Assembly: GCA_946183095.1 (NCBI GenBank)
Contig: CAMHBE010000073.1
Location: forward strand, 1 to 7,987
Direction of reading: 5' to 3'
DNA length: 7,987 nucleotides
DNA from: an uncultured Clostridia bacterium
GTDB taxonomy: Bacteria > Bacillota > Clostridia > Oscillospirales > Ruminococcaceae
Part shown: in pieces, positions 5,259 to 7,987 of the stretch
How the letters are laid out: every line of letters starts with the position of its first letter
How positions within the stretch are numbered: the first letter of the stretch is position 1
The notes under the pieces: generated by a model
The model's database searches: none
What the model was told of the DNA's origin: nothing
What the model saw: only the letters and a program-made list of their open reading frames with translations
Translations under genes and position numbers: made by a program

Positions 5259-7043
5259 ATGACGACCGAACTTCAATCAAATATACTTTCCGCAGGTGCC
5301 GTGAAAAAGGTAATGCCGGCATGTCTGGTCTATGCGCTGGTGCAATCCATGACATTTATGGTCGATACGATTATCGCGGGTCACATCTTGGGTGCCGACG
5401 CTGTCGCGGCAGTTGCGCTGGGTACGCCGATAGTGGGATTTATGCTTTCCTTCACCGCAGCGATTATGCACGGCGGTTTCCATAAAATGCTGCACAGCAT
5501 GGGCAAGAGCGACATGGAGGGCTACAGGAGGATCTACTCGATCGCACTTACACTCACGGTCATTGTAGATATCATATTCATTGCGGTATGCCTGTTTTTG
5601 ACTGACGGACTTATAAATCTCTGCGGCGGCTCAAAGGCGACAGCGCAGGCTGTTGAATACGCCAGGCTGTATATACGCACAGACTGTCCTCTGATACTGT
5701 TCTTCTGCCTTGGCTCTCTGTTCCAGCTCGTTGTTGCAACTTTCGGGTATCAGACTGAACGAATGATATGCAGCGTCGTGAATGTCGGAGTGAATATAAT
5801 ATCGTCTGTTGCGGCGGTGATGCTGCTGCCGGAGGAATACAAGATAGCCGGGCTCGGCATAGGTTCGGCTGCGGGTGCGCTTTCGCAGATGATCGTTGCG
5901 TTTGCCATGATAAAGTACAGAAAAATATCCTTAAAATACAGCCTGTATGCTCCGAACAAGGAAAACGTTAAGGATGCCTTCGACTGCATACGCAGGGGAC
6001 TGCCTTCGTCTATCGACAATATGATGGACTCCGTGAGCGGTTCCGTAGTGAACAATATCGTGCTCGGAGTGTTTGAGAACGGTACCGGAGTTCTTGCTCT
6101 CGTGAGCATCATCAAGACCATCGGATCTATAGTCCGCACGGTAGGGCGCGGCACCATGTACGCCAGTGAGCCGCTGTTTGCGATCCTCTGCGGCGGACGT
6201 GACAAGGAGGGCATCAAAAAGACCTTCACGGCTGCGCTCAGACTCGGTATCATCTATGCGGCGGCATTGGCTGCGATAATGATAATTTTGCAGTCTCCGA
6301 TACTTTCGTTCTATAATATAAGCGACTCTGCGGACGCCCGCACCGGTCTGATACTGATAGCGCTGAGCGGGATAGTTTCGGTATTCCCGTTTACATTGAG
6401 CTCTGCTTATGAATCCACCGAGCACCTGTCACTTTCGCTGCTTGTTGCCGCATTGCCCGACAGCGTGCTTTATCCAATACTCGTCGGGGTGTTAGGCAGT
6501 ATATTCGGCATTACCGGCATCTGGCTCGCTTATGGCTACAATTTCATAATATTCTTCGTAGTTTACTATCTTATCCTTGCGGTCATACATAAACGCTTCC
6601 CCGTCCCGCTCGACAAGCTGCTTGCACTCAGCAAGATAAAAGACCGCCGCACCGTGCTCGATGTGAGCATTCCAACGGAAGCGGACAGCGTTACATTTGT
6701 TGCGGAAACTCTTCAGAAGTTCTTTGTCGAAAACGGGATATCGAAGAAGAACGCCCACATAAGCGCACTCTGCATGGAAGAGATAGCAGCCGATTATCTC
6801 TCGCACAGAAAGTCCCGTGAAAGACCCGGTAAAAAGTCATATATGGATATCAAGGCGTTCTGCGACGACGGAAGGATAGAGATCATACTCCGCAATTATG
6901 ATACCCCGTACAACCCGCTTGTGTTTGAAAGAGATGATGAGTCATTCTCAAAGATAGGCGTTACTATGGTGCAGAAGATAGCCGAGAAAATAACCTACAA
7001 CTACTCGTATCATCTGAATATCGTTTCCGTGATCGTTGCATAG
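5259..7043 (+). CDS. MATE-family transporter fused to a degenerate RsbW-like HATPase domain
   Basis: Residues 1-445 form a polytopic MATE (MOP superfamily) carrier with about twelve hydrophobic segments and the typical early motif DTIIAGHILGADAVAA (36-51). These proteins usually exchange cations for drugs or metabolites. Residues about 465-594 form a cytoplasmic HATPase_c_2 domain like anti-sigma kinases RsbW/SpoIIAB. An N-box-like segment lies at E508-D512-H516, a G1-like segment at RNYDTPYNP (545-553), and a G2-like segment at KIGVTMVQK (565-573). The N-box Asn is Asp (D512). The G1 Asp is Asn (N546) and the G1 Gly is Asp (D548), so ATP binding may be weakened or lost. MATE carriers alone are near 450 residues, so the extra 130 residues are a true C-terminal fusion in one frame. 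AAAGGA supports the start. It heads an operon and is divergent from a SpoIIE-type phosphatase. Substrate unknown. Confidence 0.9.
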   Translation: MTTELQSNILSAGAVKKVMPACLVYALVQSMTFMVDTIIAGHILGADAVAAVALGTPIVGFMLSFTAAIMHGGFHKMLHSMGKSDMEGYRRIYSIALTLTVIVDIIFIAVCLFLTDGLINLCGGSKATAQAVEYARLYIRTDCPLILFFCLGSLFQLVVATFGYQTERMICSVVNVGVNIISSVAAVMLLPEEYKIAGLGIGSAAGALSQMIVAFAMIKYRKISLKYSLYAPNKENVKDAFDCIRRGLPSSIDNMMDSVSGSVVNNIVLGVFENGTGVLALVSIIKTIGSIVRTVGRGTMYASEPLFAILCGGRDKEGIKKTFTAALRLGIIYAAALAAIMIILQSPILSFYNISDSADARTGLILIALSGIVSVFPFTLSSAYESTEHLSLSLLVAALPDSVLYPILVGVLGSIFGITGIWLAYGYNFIIFFVVYYLILAVIHKRFPVPLDKLLALSKIKDRRTVLDVSIPTEADSVTFVAETLQKFFVENGISKKNAHISALCMEEIAADYLSHRKSRERPGKKSYMDIKAFCDDGRIEIILRNYDTPYNPLVFERDDESFSKIGVTMVQKIAEKITYNYSYHLNIVSVIVA

Positions 7044-7056
7044 TACGATCGCAGAA

Positions 7057-7063
7057 GTGGAGG
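7057..7063 (+). promoter_or_regulatory. Ribosome binding site that sets the tyrosine phosphatase start
   Basis: GTGGAGG ends 5 nt before the ATG at 7069. It favours that ATG over the upstream TTG at 7036, which would overlap the end of the transporter gene. Confidence 0.8.
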
Positions 7064-7068
7064 ATAAT

Positions 7069-7887
7069 ATGTTGAAACAAGCAATAGACCTTCCCGGTGT
7101 CGGCAATGCGCGGGAACTCGGCGGATACTCTGCCGGGGACAGACAAATAAAGAAAGGCGTTCTGCTGCGGACTGCGGGACTGAACGGAGTTACGCCCGAA
7201 GCGATCGCGAAACTGCAGAACGAATACCGTTTACAGTATGTCGCAGATCTTCGTATGGCACAAGAACGGAGTGCTTTACCGGAACCTGAGATACCGGGTG
7301 CGAGAAACATACACCTGTCTGTTATCAAGATCGAAGATTATCATATCGACGATCCGAGACTGATAGAAGAATTCGCAAAAGGCACTGACAGGATGAAGCT
7401 GTTCGAGATGTCCTATGAAGCGGGAATGCTGGGCCCGAGCCAGTATATATTCTTCCTGCTCGGCGAACGCGGCAAGAGATCCTACCGTGAATTTTTCCGC
7501 ATCCTGCTCGAAAACGACCCGGATAAAGGCGCAGTCCTGTGGCACTGCACCGACGGGAAGGACAGGACGGGCTGTGCGGCAATGCTGCTTTTGTCGGCGC
7601 TCGGAGCGAGCCGTGAAACGATAATTGCCGATTATATGCTTTCCAACGAATATAATTCCGAACGGATAAAAGCTGTAAAACAGAAAACAGCGGCACTTCA
7701 GATGCCGCCGGACAAGCTCGATGCGCTGATGTTCTTGTCCGGCGCGGTCATTGAACGCTATATGACAAACGCGATAGATGAACTTACCGAAAAGTACGGC
7801 AGTGCCGTGGGCTACCTTCGCGATGAACTGGGTATCGGGGACGCGGAGATCGGCGAGCTTAAAAGTAAATATTTGTGCGGAGCGTAA
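7069..7887 (+). CDS. Tyrosine/lipid-type phosphatase (Y_phosphatase3 family)
   Basis: The 272-residue protein (from the ATG at 7069) has the N-terminal NARELGGY signature (residues 13-20) and the catalytic P-loop HCTDGKDRTG (159-168). C160 is the nucleophile and R166 the phosphate-binding arginine of the CX5R motif. The family (tyrosine phosphatase family 3) includes secreted or cytosolic phosphatases acting on phosphotyrosine and, in LipA-like members with a GKDR loop, on phosphoinositides. No signal peptide is visible, so it should be cytoplasmic. It follows the transporter stop by 25 nt and precedes the next gene by 2 nt, so it is almost certainly co-transcribed. Its length is normal for the family and all key residues are intact. 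Substrate is unknown; a housekeeping role unrelated to the transporter is possible. Confidence 0.92.
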   Translation: MLKQAIDLPGVGNARELGGYSAGDRQIKKGVLLRTAGLNGVTPEAIAKLQNEYRLQYVADLRMAQERSALPEPEIPGARNIHLSVIKIEDYHIDDPRLIEEFAKGTDRMKLFEMSYEAGMLGPSQYIFFLLGERGKRSYREFFRILLENDPDKGAVLWHCTDGKDRTGCAAMLLLSALGASRETIIADYMLSNEYNSERIKAVKQKTAALQMPPDKLDALMFLSGAVIERYMTNAIDELTEKYGSAVGYLRDELGIGDAEIGELKSKYLCGA

Positions 7888-7889
7888 CT

Positions 7890-7987
7890 ATGGAAAAAAA
7901 GATCAAAAACGATTATCTGGCTCAGATGCTGTTCAGCATCGCAGTCCTGCTGTTTTTTGCAGCCTTGTTCGTCACAGGAACATTCTG
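7890..7987 (+). CDS. N-terminal fragment of a membrane protein (cut by the window end)
   Basis: An ATG 2 nt after the phosphatase stop, with GGAG at 7879-7882 (7 nt spacing), opens a frame that stays open for 32 codons to the window edge. The start MEKKIKNDYLAQ is followed by a hydrophobic run (about residues 13-30, LFSIAVLLFFAALFV), suggesting an N-terminal membrane anchor after a positively charged head. The visible part is too short to assign a family. It is translationally close-coupled to the phosphatase and belongs to the transporter operon. Confidence 0.7.
   Translation, partial: MEKKIKNDYLAQMLFSIAVLLFFAALFVTGTF

Noticed and set aside
5931..6425. Minus-strand frames inside the transporter gene (also 5750-6253).
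   Set aside because: They are antisense shadows with many charged, repeat-free residues and no promoter or recognisable motif; the plus-strand MATE reading is clear.
7036..7068. An upstream TTG start for the tyrosine phosphatase, adding 11 residues.
   Set aside because: It overlaps the transporter's final codons and lacks a ribosome site. The ATG at 7069 has GTGGAGG with 5 nt spacing, and the family signature starts shortly after it.

Overview
The window looks like a chromosomal segment from a Gram-positive, Firmicutes-type bacterium, most likely a Clostridia member of the gut Ruminococcaceae/Oscillospiraceae kind. This is inferred from four sigma-A type promoters with exact 17-bp spacers, GGAGG-like ribosome binding sites, moderate base composition, and the protein families present: a SpoIIE-type phosphatase, a MATE carrier fused to an RsbW-like domain, and a helix-turn-helix/zinc-ribbon regulator. 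No tRNA, rRNA, insertion sequence, CRISPR array or phage gene was seen.

Layout. (1) Bases 1-1871, minus strand: a membrane-anchored Cache sensor with a complete HD-GYP cyclic-di-GMP phosphodiesterase domain and a C-terminal receiver domain. Only its last residues run off the left edge. (2) Bases 1872-2058: a compact divergent promoter region with two strong promoters and two palindromes. (3) Bases 2059-2823, plus strand: a 254-residue helix-turn-helix regulator with a zinc ribbon and a C-terminal domain, followed by a terminator hairpin. (4) Bases 3013-4827, minus strand: a membrane sensor with HAMP and SpoIIE/RsbU-type PP2C phosphatase domains. (5) Bases 4828-5258: a 431-bp divergent intergenic region holding the phosphatase promoter, a leader of about 150 nt, a GC-rich hairpin, and the promoter for the right-hand operon. 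(6) Bases 5259-7987, plus strand: a tight operon of a MATE transporter fused to an RsbW-like ATPase domain, a tyrosine/lipid-type phosphatase, and the first 32 codons of a membrane protein.

Nearly every gene is a signalling protein. The most interesting reading is a possible partner-switching locus. A SpoIIE-type phosphatase (an eraser of Ser/Thr phosphates on STAS proteins) is transcribed away from an RsbW-like kinase domain that is tethered to a membrane transporter. Key nucleotide-binding residues of that kinase-like domain are substituted, so it may bind a partner without being an active kinase. No STAS protein or sigma factor is in the window, so the circuit is incomplete here and the link is inference.
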